This document shows positions 34,730 to 43,953 of a stretch of DNA of 64,000 bases, one piece after another. Where the stretch lies: positions 62,001 through 126,000 of the forward strand of contig DJEU01000065.1 of assembly GCA_002431395.1 (NCBI GenBank). Reading direction: 5' to 3'. The DNA is from Lachnoclostridium sp. UBA5890. Its GTDB lineage: Bacteria; Bacillota; Clostridia; Lachnospirales; Lachnospiraceae. The position numbers were made by a program, and so were the translations under genes. A model generated the notes under the pieces. It saw only the letters and a list, made by a program, of their open reading frames with translations. It was not told the origin of the DNA and did no database searches. How positions within the stretch are numbered: position 1 is the first letter of the stretch; each line of letters begins with the position of its first letter.

Positions 34730-35680
34730 TCACGCTCCCTTCTTCGCATTTTTCAATGCTTTTTTCTGTGCTTTTTTATTTGCTCTCGCTTCTTTGTCAT
34801 CATCACTTTCCATCAGTTTAAACAAGAAGATACCGATGATACCTGCTACAAAGAACAATACAACGGACTCTGTCGCAGCAAATCCGACGTCTGCGGAACC
34901 GCTGATTCCATTACTGATGTCCATAACAACGGTCTTTGCGACTTCGTTTGGTCCACCATTTTTAACCAAAAGGTTTGGAATATCGAACATCTGCAGACCA
35001 CCGATCATAGATGTTACCATTACATATAACATAATCGGCTTCAACATAGGAAGCGTAATTTTCTTAAACTGTTGTCCTGCACTGGCTCCATCGATTGAAG
35101 AAGCTTCATACAGTGCCGGGTCAATTCCCATAATACCGGCCATCAAAAGAATTGTCGTATTTCCTGTCCACATGATAAAGTTGATAAACGCGATCAACAG
35201 GCGGATACTCCACTCATCTTCCAGGAAATTGAATGCTGTGCCAAATATCTGGTTTACCGGGCCGGTTACTGCAAACAATGTTGCAAACAACACGGCTACG
35301 GATGATGCCATCAACATATTTGGTAGATACAAAATAACTTTTACTGCTCCTGTTCCCTTTAATTTAAGTCTCAAATCTGTAAACCAGGAAGCAAATAATA
35401 AGGAAATCAAAATCTGTGGGATAAATCCGAGTAACCACAGTAAAAATGTATTACCGAAATACTTCAGAATCTGTCCTTCTGTAAACACTTTCACATAATT
35501 ATCAAATCCTACAAATTGTACTACGGTGTCAAATAAATCCTCATACTTTGAGAAAAAGCTGTTATAAAACGTCATAATCAACGGATATAAATTGAAGATG
35601 CCATAAGCGATAAAGAATGGCAATATGAAAATGAGACCCCATTTTCCATATTTCAATTTATGAGGGCGTTGGTATTTCAT
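34730..35680 (-). CDS. Carbohydrate ABC transporter permease, MalF/UgpA-type
   Basis: A 316-residue membrane subunit with about six helices and the EAA loop as EASSIDGASAGQQFKKITLP (near residue 200). It ends in a basic tail. The start is fixed by GGGGG upstream of the ATG; the longer open frame would run through the terminator-like hairpin. It partners the MalG-type permease downstream and the binding protein upstream. Confidence 0.9.
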   Translation of the reverse strand: MKYQRPHKLKYGKWGLIFILPFFIAYGIFNLYPLIMTFYNSFFSKYEDLFDTVVQFVGFDNYVKVFTEGQILKYFGNTFLLWLLGFIPQILISLLFASWFTDLRLKLKGTGAVKVILYLPNMLMASSVAVLFATLFAVTGPVNQIFGTAFNFLEDEWSIRLLIAFINFIMWTGNTTILLMAGIMGIDPALYEASSIDGASAGQQFKKITLPMLKPIMLYVMVTSMIGGLQMFDIPNLLVKNGGPNEVAKTVVMDISNGISGSADVGFAATESVVLFFVAGIIGIFLFKLMESDDDKEARANKKAQKKALKNAKKGA

Positions 35681-35720
35681 CTTAAAATCCCCCTTTCCAC
35701 CTGCTTTTTTGTAAAGAAAA

Positions 35721-35748
35721 AGCGGGGCAGGCACTTTCCTGCCCCACT
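35721..35748 (-). terminator. Hairpin between binding-protein and permease genes
   Basis: The minus strand gives an 11-bp stem (GGGGCAGG against CCTGCCCC at its core) with a six-base loop, followed by TTTTT. Within an operon such a hairpin usually causes partial termination or protects the upstream mRNA, so the binding protein is made in excess over the permeases. Confidence 0.8.
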
Positions 35749-35773
35749 CATCATTTTATCAGTTACTTTACTA

Positions 35774-37189
35774 TTACTCTGCTTTCAAAGCTGGGTACTG
35801 TTTTGTAACAAGTTTCTTCCAGTTTGCAATTGCTTCATCTTTAGAGCATTTTCCATTGTAGTAATCTTTCATAGCGGTCATCAAGTTCTCGATGCAACCC
35901 TGATCATAAGGAGATACGTTGCTGCAATCGATCTTATCAGCTGCTGCAGAAAGTGTTTCTACAAGTGACTGTCCACCAAGGAAGTCAGATGTTACGCCAT
36001 CGCTCTTAAGTTTTTCATTAGCCGCTTTGTTGTTTACAAAGTCCTGAGTATCTTTGCTGATGTTGTACATGATGTCCTGGTCACAGCAAAGTTTCTGCAT
36101 AATGTCTTTTACAAGTGCTGCGTTGTCTGTGCCTGTAGCGCCACAGATGAAGGAACCGCCCCAGTTGAAGGACTGTGGTCCTGTACATACTGCCCAGTCG
36201 CCATAGCTTCCGCCTGCTTCGAATGTTCCATCGTCGTTTTTCTTAGCTCCGGAACCTTCTGCCATGGAGAAGTTAATGCCCCAAGCTGGCATGAAGTAAC
36301 CAAATACGTTACCATCTTTACCCATTCCTGCGGTCCAGTCTTTTGCCCACAAGGATGTTTTCTTGTTGTATCCGTTATCTGTGTACTCTTTTGTCTTGTC
36401 AATCCAGTTTTCGATGCTGGAATCCAACTGAAGAGTCTTGTCATCGCTTACAAATTTCTGGCTTACGTTGTTAGAGAATACACGAAGTGCATCATCAAAT
36501 CCGGAAAGCATTGTAATCTTGCCTTTGGATTTTTCTTTTACAGTAGCTGCTGCTGCATCAAATTTATCCCAGTCGCTCAACTGCTCCTGAATCTTTGCTG
36601 GATCATCTGTTCCGAAGATCTGTTTTGCATAAGAACGTCTGTAAACAAATCCACCTGGGCAGCCCTGCCATGATACTCCACGGAGAACTCCGTCAGCTCC
36701 TGTAGCAGCCTGTTTTGTGTAGTCATACATCTGTGACATGTCATCATCTGTCAAGCCAAGTGCTTTTACATCTACAGCTTTGTCTGTATTTGTGTACTTG
36801 TTAACATAGTCCATCTCACAAAGGAACATATCTACTTTGTCATCTGCACTTGCAGAATCCTGAGCTTTCAATGCTGCATCCAGTTTGTCCTGATAGTTGT
36901 TTCCTTCATTTGCATTCTGAATGAAGTTTACTTTTACATCTCCGATTGATTTTGTACTCTTGTCATAGTCTGGATAGTATTTTTCGAAACGTGAACTAAA
37001 TTCATCATTCCAAACATAAATGTTTAATACTTTTCCGCCGCCATCAGCAAGTGTTTCAACTTTTGCCGAATCACTACTGCTGCTTCCGCTGTTTGTGTTT
37101 GATGTTGTAGAATCAGATCCACCACATCCTGTAAGACATCCTGCTACCATTGTTAATGAAAGAGCTAAAGCTAACCATTTTTTCCTCAT
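35774..37189 (-). CDS. Extracellular sugar-binding lipoprotein (ABC importer)
   Basis: A 471-residue solute-binding protein of the carbohydrate type (family 1-like). The signal peptide ends in the lipobox LTGC with Cys22, so the mature protein is lipid-anchored. A Ser/Thr/Asn-rich linker follows, then the two-lobed binding fold beginning VLNIYVWNDEFSSRFEKYYP. Tryptophans such as W193 and W284 could stack on sugar rings. AGGAGGAATAATTTTT precedes the start. The neighbours (LacI regulator, two permeases, cellobiose phosphorylase) suggest cellobiose or cello-oligosaccharides as ligand. Confidence 0.92.
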   Translation of the reverse strand: MRKKWLALALSLTMVAGCLTGCGGSDSTTSNTNSGSSSSDSAKVETLADGGGKVLNIYVWNDEFSSRFEKYYPDYDKSTKSIGDVKVNFIQNANEGNNYQDKLDAALKAQDSASADDKVDMFLCEMDYVNKYTNTDKAVDVKALGLTDDDMSQMYDYTKQAATGADGVLRGVSWQGCPGGFVYRRSYAKQIFGTDDPAKIQEQLSDWDKFDAAAATVKEKSKGKITMLSGFDDALRVFSNNVSQKFVSDDKTLQLDSSIENWIDKTKEYTDNGYNKKTSLWAKDWTAGMGKDGNVFGYFMPAWGINFSMAEGSGAKKNDDGTFEAGGSYGDWAVCTGPQSFNWGGSFICGATGTDNAALVKDIMQKLCCDQDIMYNISKDTQDFVNNKAANEKLKSDGVTSDFLGGQSLVETLSAAADKIDCSNVSPYDQGCIENLMTAMKDYYNGKCSKDEAIANWKKLVTKQYPALKAE

Positions 37190-37245
37190 AAAAATTATTC
37201 CTCCTAATCCTTAATTTTTGTTTGTGAATGGTTTCTGTATAATTA

Positions 37246-38253
37246 CTAAAGCCTCTTCACAGATCTTCCTTGTATCAACTCGCCCTGCACGACCAGCCGT
37301 TCAGTCAATGAAGTTTTTGGTTCTTCAATGGCTTCCACTAACTTTCGCGCCGCTAACCTCCCGAGATCCTCTGTATTCTGCTTGTAGGTGGTTAATCTTG
37401 GTTCGATCACCTGCGAGATTCTCTGCCCGTCATATCCGACTACCGAAATGTCATCCGGCACGGATAATCCCTGGCTCTCGATTTCATTAAGTCCACCAAC
37501 ACAAGAGAAATCATCTGGATAAATGATACACGTCGGTCTGTTACTTAGCGTTAATAATTCATTTGTTATTCTGGCTGCACTCTCAGGATCATGATAGACA
37601 CCTTCGCGCACCCATTCGTCTCTTACCGGAACATGTAAATCTTTCATCGTCCGATAGAAACTTCGAAGTCGATGTTCTGTTACACCGGAATCTGCACCAT
37701 GTATGTAAGCGATGTCCCGATGCCCCATACCGACAACATACTGAACGATTTCTTCCATTCCTGTCACATTATCAGATAAGATACTGCTTTTATTATGAAA
37801 TGAATAGTCAATCGTCACAACAGGTATTTCACCATTTACCAGTTCCAAAATCGCCTCATCCTCAAAATCCACACAGGCAATCACCACTCCGTCAACGCCT
37901 CGGTACTTGCTATGTTCGTAATACGATAATTTGTTTTTACCAGCGTGTTGACTTATAAATGTAATGTCATACCCTTCCTCTTCTGCCCCCCGCCGGAAAC
38001 TGTCCAGCACGTGGGAAAAATAGGAATGTGTCAAGCCACAATTCGCTTTGTCTACGAAAAGCACTCCGATATTATAAGTACGATTCGTTTTCAATGCTCT
38101 TGCGGAGGAGTTAGGCAAATATCCAAGTTCTTTTGCCACTCGGCAAATCCTTTCCTTGGTCTCATCACTAATGTCGCCCCGATTGTTTAATGCCTTACTA
38201 ACTGTTGCTATGGAAACATGACATTTGGATGAGATATCTTTCATCGATACCAT
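37246..38253 (-). CDS. LacI-family transcriptional repressor of the cellobiose module
   Basis: About 335 residues. The N-terminal LacI helix-turn-helix reads VSMKDISSKCHVSIATVSKA with the hinge helix SSARALKTNRT, followed by the periplasmic-binding-like effector domain (IGVLFVDKANCG, GVDGVVIACVD, DDISVVGYDG). The second of two in-frame ATGs is six bases after GAGGG and was chosen. It is read away from the phosphorylase gene and directly into the binding protein (56 bases between), so it likely regulates both units. Matching operator sequences lie on both sides of the divergent region. Confidence 0.92.
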   Translation of the reverse strand: MVSMKDISSKCHVSIATVSKALNNRGDISDETKERICRVAKELGYLPNSSARALKTNRTYNIGVLFVDKANCGLTHSYFSHVLDSFRRGAEEEGYDITFISQHAGKNKLSYYEHSKYRGVDGVVIACVDFEDEAILELVNGEIPVVTIDYSFHNKSSILSDNVTGMEEIVQYVVGMGHRDIAYIHGADSGVTEHRLRSFYRTMKDLHVPVRDEWVREGVYHDPESAARITNELLTLSNRPTCIIYPDDFSCVGGLNEIESQGLSVPDDISVVGYDGQRISQVIEPRLTTYKQNTEDLGRLAARKLVEAIEEPKTSLTERLVVQGELIQGRSVKRL

Positions 38254-38275
38254 TGCCATCCCTCACATCTTCCTT

Positions 38276-38289
38276 AATCGTTTTCGTAG
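38276..38289. promoter_or_regulatory. LacI-type operator near the lacI start
   Basis: AATCGTTTTCGTAG, repeated exactly at 38408-38421. It lies about 25 bases upstream of the lacI start, where binding would block the lacI and transporter transcript. The left half is imperfect compared with the second site. Confidence 0.65.
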
Positions 38290-38365
38290 TTTAAGATTAT
38301 CACACATTTCACAAATAGTCAATACATTTTTTTATTTTTTTGTTCAAAAGTTACAAAAACAGTTC

Positions 38366-38394
38366 TTGCAATTCTTTCAAATATCCGATATAAT
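38366..38394 (+). promoter_or_regulatory. Promoter of the cellobiose phosphorylase gene
   Basis: TTGCAA (38366-38371), 17-base spacer, TATAAT (38389-38394). Transcription should start at about 38401, immediately before the operator at 38404-38419. Confidence 0.8.
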
Positions 38395-38403
38395 GTACTT
38401 ATC

Positions 38404-38419
38404 ACGAAATCGTTTTCGT
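38404..38419. promoter_or_regulatory. Palindromic LacI-type operator at the phosphorylase promoter
   Basis: ACGAAATCGTTTTCGT: arms ACGAAA and TTTCGT around a central TCGT, the CG-centred near-palindrome expected of LacI-family sites. It covers the transcription start, so a bound repressor would block the phosphorylase gene. The core repeats near lacI. Confidence 0.75.
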
Positions 38420-38462
38420 AGAATTTTTCATAAAGATTTTACAAAACTGAAGGAGGTTCCCT

Positions 38463-40901
38463 ATGAAATTTGGTTTTTTTGACGATCAAAACAAGGAATA
38501 TGTTATTACAACACCCAGAACTCCACTTCCGTGGATCAACTATCTGGGAAGCAAAGACTTTTTCTCTTTGATATCCAACACATGTGGCGGCTACAGCTTC
38601 TATAAAGATGCAAAACTTCTCCGCCTGACAAGATATCGTTACAACAATATTCCAAATGATGAAGGCGGACGATATTTCTATATTAAAGAAGGGGATTGTG
38701 TGTGGAATCCGGGATGGCAGCCGGTAAAGACCGACTTGGATTCGTATGAATGCCGTCACGGTATGGGATATACAAAGATCACATCCGCGAAAAACGGCTT
38801 GAAAGCATCTCTTCTTGCTTTCGTTCCCGTTTCCGATCCATGCGAGATCAATCAGCTGGTTCTGACTAATGACAGTAACGAAACAAAAACGTTTACCCTG
38901 TTCTCCTACCTGGAGTTCTGTCTCTGGAATGCGATGGATGATATGACAAACTTTCAGCGTAACTTAAATATCGGAGAAGTAGAAGTCATCGGTTCGACGA
39001 TCTATCATAAAACAGAATACCGCGAGCGCCGTAATCATTATACTGTTTATTCTGTAAACACAGACATTGATGGCTTCGATACAAGCCGCGACGATTTTCT
39101 CGGTGCCTACCGCGGCGTTACCAATCCGAAAGTGGTAGAAGATGGAAAAGCGACAAATTCGATTGCAAGCGGATGGTATCCAATCGGTTCCCATCAGATC
39201 AACATCACGTTGGCTCCGGGCGAAAGCAGATCTCTGATCTTTGTTCTCGGATATTGTGAGAATCCGGTGGAAGAAAAATTTGAGGCACCAAATGTAATCA
39301 ACAAAGCACCTGCAAAAGCACTGCTCAGCAAATACCAGACGGATGCTCAGGTGGCTGACGCATTGAAACATCTGAATGATACATGGGAAGATCTTCTTTC
39401 CAAATATACCGTACAGTCTCAGGATGAAAAACTGAACCGCATGGTTAATATCTGGAACCAGTATCAATGTATGGTTACATTTAACATGTCCCGTTCCGCT
39501 TCTTATTATGAATCCGGTATCGGACGTGGCATGGGATTCCGTGATTCCTGCCAGGATCTTCTTGGTTTCGTACATTTGATCCCGGACCGTGCAAGAGAGC
39601 GTATCATTGATATCGCTTCGACACAGTTCCAGGACGGAAGTGCTTACCATCAATACCAACCGCTGACCAAAAAGGGAAACAGCGATATCGGAAGCGGTTT
39701 CAACGATGACCCTTTGTGGCTCATCGCCGGAACTTCTGCTTATATCCGCGAGACCGGAGACTACAGCATTTTGGATGAAATGGTTCCTTATGACAATGAT
39801 ATGTCCGTTGCTACGACATTATTCGAACATTTGACCCGTTCATTTGATTATATTGTAAATCACAAAGGTCCACACAATCTTCCATTGATCGGACGTGCCG
39901 ACTGGAATGATTGTCTGAACTTAAACTGTTTCTCCAAAGAACCCGGCGAATCGTTCCAGACCTTTGGTCCAAGCGATGGCCCGGTAGCCGAATCCGTATT
40001 TATCGCAGGTATGTTCGTAAAATATGGTAAAGAATATGCCGACCTCTGCGAGGCTCTCGGCAAAAATGACGAAGCGGCACGCGCAAAGAAAGAAATTGCC
40101 GATATGACCGCTGCCATCGAAAAAGACGGCTGGGATGGCGAATGGTTCATCCGTGCTTACGATGCAGCCGGAGAAAAAGTTGGTTCCAAAGAATGTGAAG
40201 AAGGCCAGATTTACATCGAGCCACAGGGCTTCTGTGTTCTTGCCGGTGTCGGTGTAGAAAATGGCATGGCAGAAAAAGCACTGGATTCCGTAAAAGAAAA
40301 ACTGGATACCAAATACGGTATCGTTCTTTTGCAGCCGGCTTATACCAAATATTATCTGAATCTTGGTGAGATTTCTTCTTATCCACCGGGATACAAAGAA
40401 AATGCCGGTATTTTCTGTCACAACAACCCTTGGATCTCTGCCGCAGAGACGCAGATCGGACGAGGCACACGTGCTTTTGAGATCTATCAGAAAACATGTC
40501 CTGCTTATTTAGAGGATATCAGCGAGATCCATCGTACCGAACCTTATGTTTATTCCCAGATGATTGCCGGAAAAGATGCGAAATTCTTTGGTGAAGCAAA
40601 GAACAGCTGGCTGACCGGAACTGCTGCCTGGACATTTATGAATGTATCTCAGTACATTCTCGGTGTACAGCCTACCTTAAACGGTCTTTCGATCAACCCT
40701 TGTGTACCGGCAGACTTTGGTGGATTTAATATTACACGTAAATTCCGCGATGTTACCTACCAGATAAAAGTAGAAAATCCGAACAATGTAGAAAAAGGAG
40801 TAAAGGAACTGATCGTAGACGGTGTTTCTTACCCGAACACGACAGTCATTCCTTACGATGCAGCCAAAAAGGCTGTTGATGTCACTGTTATCATGGGGTA
40901 A
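38463..40901 (+). CDS. Cellobiose phosphorylase (glycoside hydrolase family 94)
   Basis: An 812-residue cytoplasmic enzyme that splits cellobiose with phosphate into glucose 1-phosphate and glucose. The length and the N-terminal beta-sandwich start (MKFGFFDDQNKEYVITTPRT) match the GH94 cellobiose-specific branch. The (alpha/alpha)6 domain contains IGRADWNDCLNLNCF, whose aspartate is the general acid in the family, and the GIGRGMGFRDSCQDLLG motif just before. AAGGAGG precedes the start. It is divergent from the lacI-ABC genes, so uptake and phosphorolysis of cellobiose are co-controlled. Phosphorolysis saves ATP, useful for an anaerobe living on plant fibre. Confidence 0.93.
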   Translation: MKFGFFDDQNKEYVITTPRTPLPWINYLGSKDFFSLISNTCGGYSFYKDAKLLRLTRYRYNNIPNDEGGRYFYIKEGDCVWNPGWQPVKTDLDSYECRHGMGYTKITSAKNGLKASLLAFVPVSDPCEINQLVLTNDSNETKTFTLFSYLEFCLWNAMDDMTNFQRNLNIGEVEVIGSTIYHKTEYRERRNHYTVYSVNTDIDGFDTSRDDFLGAYRGVTNPKVVEDGKATNSIASGWYPIGSHQINITLAPGESRSLIFVLGYCENPVEEKFEAPNVINKAPAKALLSKYQTDAQVADALKHLNDTWEDLLSKYTVQSQDEKLNRMVNIWNQYQCMVTFNMSRSASYYESGIGRGMGFRDSCQDLLGFVHLIPDRARERIIDIASTQFQDGSAYHQYQPLTKKGNSDIGSGFNDDPLWLIAGTSAYIRETGDYSILDEMVPYDNDMSVATTLFEHLTRSFDYIVNHKGPHNLPLIGRADWNDCLNLNCFSKEPGESFQTFGPSDGPVAESVFIAGMFVKYGKEYADLCEALGKNDEAARAKKEIADMTAAIEKDGWDGEWFIRAYDAAGEKVGSKECEEGQIYIEPQGFCVLAGVGVENGMAEKALDSVKEKLDTKYGIVLLQPAYTKYYLNLGEISSYPPGYKENAGIFCHNNPWISAAETQIGRGTRAFEIYQKTCPAYLEDISEIHRTEPYVYSQMIAGKDAKFFGEAKNSWLTGTAAWTFMNVSQYILGVQPTLNGLSINPCVPADFGGFNITRKFRDVTYQIKVENPNNVEKGVKELIVDGVSYPNTTVIPYDAAKKAVDVTVIMG

Positions 40902-40958
40902 TTCCCTTATGATATAGAAGTTTTTTCATAATTTTTTTAATACCTTTCTAAGTCAGAT

Positions 40959-40980
40959 ACCCCGTTGCAAGCAACGGGGT
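40959..40980. terminator. GC-rich perfect hairpin after the phosphorylase gene
   Basis: ACCCCGTTGC (40959-40968) and GCAACGGGGT (40971-40980) are perfectly complementary with a two-base loop centre. No clear U-tract follows, so it may be part of the structured element that continues to 41044. Confidence 0.6.
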
Positions 40981-41045
40981 GTTTGACCCTCGCGGCAGTC
41001 GCCAAATGCGGACAAGTCCGCGCTTGGCTCGTTGCTTCGCGGGAA
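40981..41045. repeat. GC-rich structured intergenic element (REP-like)
   Basis: Nested imperfect inverted repeats. GCCAAATGCGGAC and GTCCGCGCTTGGC pair around a two-base centre, flanked by further pairing CGCGG against the TTCGCGGG at the end. The GC content is well above that of the neighbours. It resembles dispersed intergenic repeats of gut Clostridia, but only this copy is visible here. Confidence 0.45.
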
Positions 41046-41052
41046 TAAAAAT

Positions 41053-41075
41053 GGGATTGCTTTTACAGCAGTCCC
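41053..41075. terminator. Bidirectional terminator between cellobiose phosphorylase and birA
   Basis: GGGATTGCT (41053-41061) and AGCAGTCCC (41067-41075) form a 9-bp stem with one G-U pair, followed by TTTTT on both strands. The right arm is the last codons of birA. Confidence 0.8.
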
Positions 41076-42055
41076 GTTTTTAATCGTAATGTAATTTCCC
41101 CGGTTTGAAGCACTCTCTTACTCGTCGATCCGTCGGCTTCTTCCATCTGCACGATCAATCCGCCGTTATCATCGATATCCAGTGCCGTCGCTTCTTTCCA
41201 TTCTCCATTTTCCTGAAGCCGCACCTGCTGCCCGATCACCATGGATCTCTGCCGGTATTCTTTGATAAATTCCCGTGATTCCAACGTATCATAGATTTCC
41301 CAAAAGGCATTCAAAATCGCCGCCACCAGCTGGTTCCTCGGAATGTGTTCTCCATTTTTTTCCAATGAGCCGGCACGGTCCCGAATTTCTTCCGGAAAAT
41401 TCTCGGTACGATAATTGATGCCGATTCCGACAATCGCCGAATCAATCTTTCCCATCTCAAAATTCGAAATGGCTTCGGTCAAAATTCCGCAGATCTTTCT
41501 GCCATCAAGATAAATGTCATTAACCCACTTAATCTGGGTTTCCTTGTGAAGCACCTCTTTAATGCCACGGCAAACCGCAACCGAAGCTGCCGTCGTAAGC
41601 AGCATGGCATCATTTCCATCAAACGACGGATGCACAAGGATGCTCATATAAATTCCGGTCTTCGCAGGCGAGTAGAAATTACGGCCAAGACGCCCTTTTC
41701 CCCCCGTCTGTTCTTCGGCAAGAATGGTCAGACCATGTGGGGCTCCATCGATCACACGCCGTTTACATTCGGTATTTGTAGAATCCAGTACCTTATATAC
41801 TTCCAGTGGATAGCCGGACACTCGTTCATTTAAATATAAGGAAATTCCTTCTTCATTTAACAGGTCATTTGTCTGCGGAAGACAATATCCACGGTTATTC
41901 GCTGCCTCGATCTCGTAGCCTTCCTCACGAAGAGCCTTGATCGCCTTCCAGATGGAAGTCCTCGAAACCTGTAATCGGGATGCCAGTTCTTCCCCGGAAA
42001 TATGTTCTTCTCTATTTGCCTCAAGAATGGCAAGCACTTCCGCCTTCACACTCAT
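41063..42055 (-). CDS. birA: Bifunctional biotin ligase / biotin operon repressor
   Basis: A 330-residue enzyme that attaches biotin to acyl-carrier subunits of carboxylases. The N-terminal winged helix-turn-helix (SGEELASRLQVSRTSIWKAI, residues 20-40) marks the repressor-type branch. The ligase domain shows LDSTNTECKR, GGKGRLGRNF (biotinyl-AMP loop) and KWVNDIYL with the catalytic lysine. The C-terminal SH3-like cap (VIGQQVRLQENGEWKEATAL) is complete. It overlaps the end of the U32 gene by 35 bases, so translation is coupled. Confidence 0.95.
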   Translation of the reverse strand: MSVKAEVLAILEANREEHISGEELASRLQVSRTSIWKAIKALREEGYEIEAANNRGYCLPQTNDLLNEEGISLYLNERVSGYPLEVYKVLDSTNTECKRRVIDGAPHGLTILAEEQTGGKGRLGRNFYSPAKTGIYMSILVHPSFDGNDAMLLTTAASVAVCRGIKEVLHKETQIKWVNDIYLDGRKICGILTEAISNFEMGKIDSAIVGIGINYRTENFPEEIRDRAGSLEKNGEHIPRNQLVAAILNAFWEIYDTLESREFIKEYRQRSMVIGQQVRLQENGEWKEATALDIDDNGGLIVQMEEADGSTSKRVLQTGEITLRLKTGLL

Positions 42056-43292
42056 CGCCGCTCACCTCTTTTTCCTTTCGGATAATGTCATATTCCTGCA
42101 AGGCACATTCGGTCTGCAATGTGATCCGCTGTCCCGGATGCGGGCAACTGTCTACATTTTCCCCTTTTTCGTCCTGCATGGAAAGCACTTTTGTCACAAT
42201 ATTTTCGCCGTTCGGCTTCATAATCTCTACTTCGTCACCGACGCAGAATTTATTTTTCTGTTCAAAGACACCTCTGCCGTCTTCCAGACTTTCGTGGATC
42301 GTGCCGAGATACTCATAGCCTTTGACATACGTGTTATTGTCGTAGATCTGACTGTCATGCGTCGTCGGTCCGAAGAAAAATCCCGTCGTAAACTGACGAT
42401 ACGTACATTTGGCAATCTCTTTTTTATAATACGGAATATTGTCGATATATTTTTGCGGATCTTCAAAATAATCATCAATTGCCTGTCGGTACGTACGTGA
42501 AACGACTGCCACATAAAGTGCCGTCTTCATACGTCCCTCGATCTTAAAACTGTCAATTCCTGCGTTTACCAGTTCCGGAATATGCTCGATCATGCAAAGA
42601 TCTTTGGAATTGAAAATATAAGTTCCACGCTCGTTTTCCTCTACCGGCAGAAATTCTCCCGGACGTTTTTCTTCCATAATATAATATTTCCAGCGGCACG
42701 GATGCGTGCAGGCTCCGAGATTCGCATCTCTTCCGGTAAAATAATGGCTGAGGAGGCATCTTCCCGAATACGAGATACACATTGCTCCATGCACAAACGT
42801 TTCAATTTCAAAATCATCCGGAATATTTTTACGGATATCCCCAATTTCTTTCAACGACAATTCTCTGGCTGTCACGACACGGGTCGCTCCCTGCTCTTTC
42901 CAGAAGCGGAATGTCATATAATTTACATTATTGCTCTGTGTACTGATATGAATATCAATCTCCGGACACACTTCCTTTGCGATTGTAAACACACCCGGAT
43001 CGGAAATAATCAGAGCATCGGGACGAATCTCTTTTAATTCCTGAAAATAAGCACGTACCCCTTCCAGATCACGATTGTGGGCGGTAATATTCGCAGTAAC
43101 GTACACTTTTTTCCCGCGCTCGTGAGCATAGGCAATTCCTTTTTTCATATCTTCTGCAGAAAAGTTTTTTGCTTTCGCGCGCAGACCATACATTTCTCCG
43201 CCGATATAAACAGCGTCAGCTCCGTATTCTACAGCTGTCTTAAGCACTTCCAGACTGTTTGCCGGCGCCAGAACTTCCGGTTTATTTCTCAT
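42021..43292 (-). CDS. trhP: U32 family tRNA hydroxylase (TrhP-like)
   Basis: About 423 residues of the peptidase U32 family, now known as tRNA U34 hydroxylases (TrhP) that work with prephenate to make 5-hydroxyuridine. The U32 signature ETFVHGAMCISYSGRCLLSH holds cysteines of the proposed iron-sulfur site, with further cysteines in GACTHPC. The barrel domain is complete and a C-terminal beta domain follows (residues about 340-423). I use the second ATG, nine bases after GGAGG. Its neighbour trmR carries out the next step of the same modification. Confidence 0.85.
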   Translation of the reverse strand: MRNKPEVLAPANSLEVLKTAVEYGADAVYIGGEMYGLRAKAKNFSAEDMKKGIAYAHERGKKVYVTANITAHNRDLEGVRAYFQELKEIRPDALIISDPGVFTIAKEVCPEIDIHISTQSNNVNYMTFRFWKEQGATRVVTARELSLKEIGDIRKNIPDDFEIETFVHGAMCISYSGRCLLSHYFTGRDANLGACTHPCRWKYYIMEEKRPGEFLPVEENERGTYIFNSKDLCMIEHIPELVNAGIDSFKIEGRMKTALYVAVVSRTYRQAIDDYFEDPQKYIDNIPYYKKEIAKCTYRQFTTGFFFGPTTHDSQIYDNNTYVKGYEYLGTIHESLEDGRGVFEQKNKFCVGDEVEIMKPNGENIVTKVLSMQDEKGENVDSCPHPGQRITLQTECALQEYDIIRKEKEVSGDECEGGSACHS

Positions 43293-43953
43293 TTTCATCG
43301 TCCTCCATTCTTGTACTGATCGTCATGCCATCGCCTTCGGACAGGCAGATGGTCTCTAATTTATCATGATGCATCAACGTATATAAATATTCCCGCATTC
43401 TCGCATGAATCGTGCGGTCGCGCCGCGTGACGGCAAAGCGGGATTCCAATACATCCCGGTCATGCAGCACATTGTCCGAGATCAACACCCCTCCCGGCTC
43501 CAGCAATGTGATCACATTAGGAAGGAAATTCAAATACTGCCCTTTGGCGGCATCCATAAAGATAAAATTATACGTTTTTCCTTCTTCACATAACTGTTGC
43601 AGCACATCGACCGCGTCGCCTTCTAACAATTCGATCTGCCCGGTCTTGTCATGCTTTTCCAGATTTTTCCTTGCCTCGACAAGACGCATTTCTACTTTTT
43701 CTATCGTTGTGATCTTCGATGTCTCCGGCAGACAATGCCGCATAAACAGAGCCGAATATCCGATCGCCGTTCCCACTTCCAGCACTCTTGCCGGCTTTTT
43801 TGTCTTTAAAAGATACCGCAGGACATCGCGTGTAGCACGACGAATAATAGGCACCTCAGTACGAAGTGCCTCTTTTTCCAACGCATTCAAATACTCCGGA
43901 TAATCCGGTCGAAGTGAATCAAAATACACTTCTACTCTCTGTTCATCCATCAT
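43282..43953 (-). CDS. trmR: SAM-dependent O-methyltransferase, probably tRNA TrmR
   Basis: A 223-residue class I methyltransferase of the O-methyltransferase 3 type. The SAM site is RVLEVGTAIGYSALFM (residues 56-71), then TTIEKVEMRLVEARKN, FIFMDAAKGQYLNFL and ALLEPGGVLISDN-like motif near residue 150. In Bacillus the homologue TrmR turns 5-hydroxyuridine in tRNA into 5-methoxyuridine, and its adjacency to a TrhP gene supports that role. The start overlaps the stop of the MltG-like gene (ATGATG). Confidence 0.88.
   Translation of the reverse strand: MMDEQRVEVYFDSLRPDYPEYLNALEKEALRTEVPIIRRATRDVLRYLLKTKKPARVLEVGTAIGYSALFMRHCLPETSKITTIEKVEMRLVEARKNLEKHDKTGQIELLEGDAVDVLQQLCEEGKTYNFIFMDAAKGQYLNFLPNVITLLEPGGVLISDNVLHDRDVLESRFAVTRRDRTIHARMREYLYTLMHHDKLETICLSEGDGMTISTRMEDDENEK

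Noticed and set aside
38964..39659. 231-residue minus-strand frame opposite cellobiose phosphorylase
   Set aside because: The plus-strand gene is strongly supported by GH94 motifs; no motif or ribosome site supports the opposite frame.
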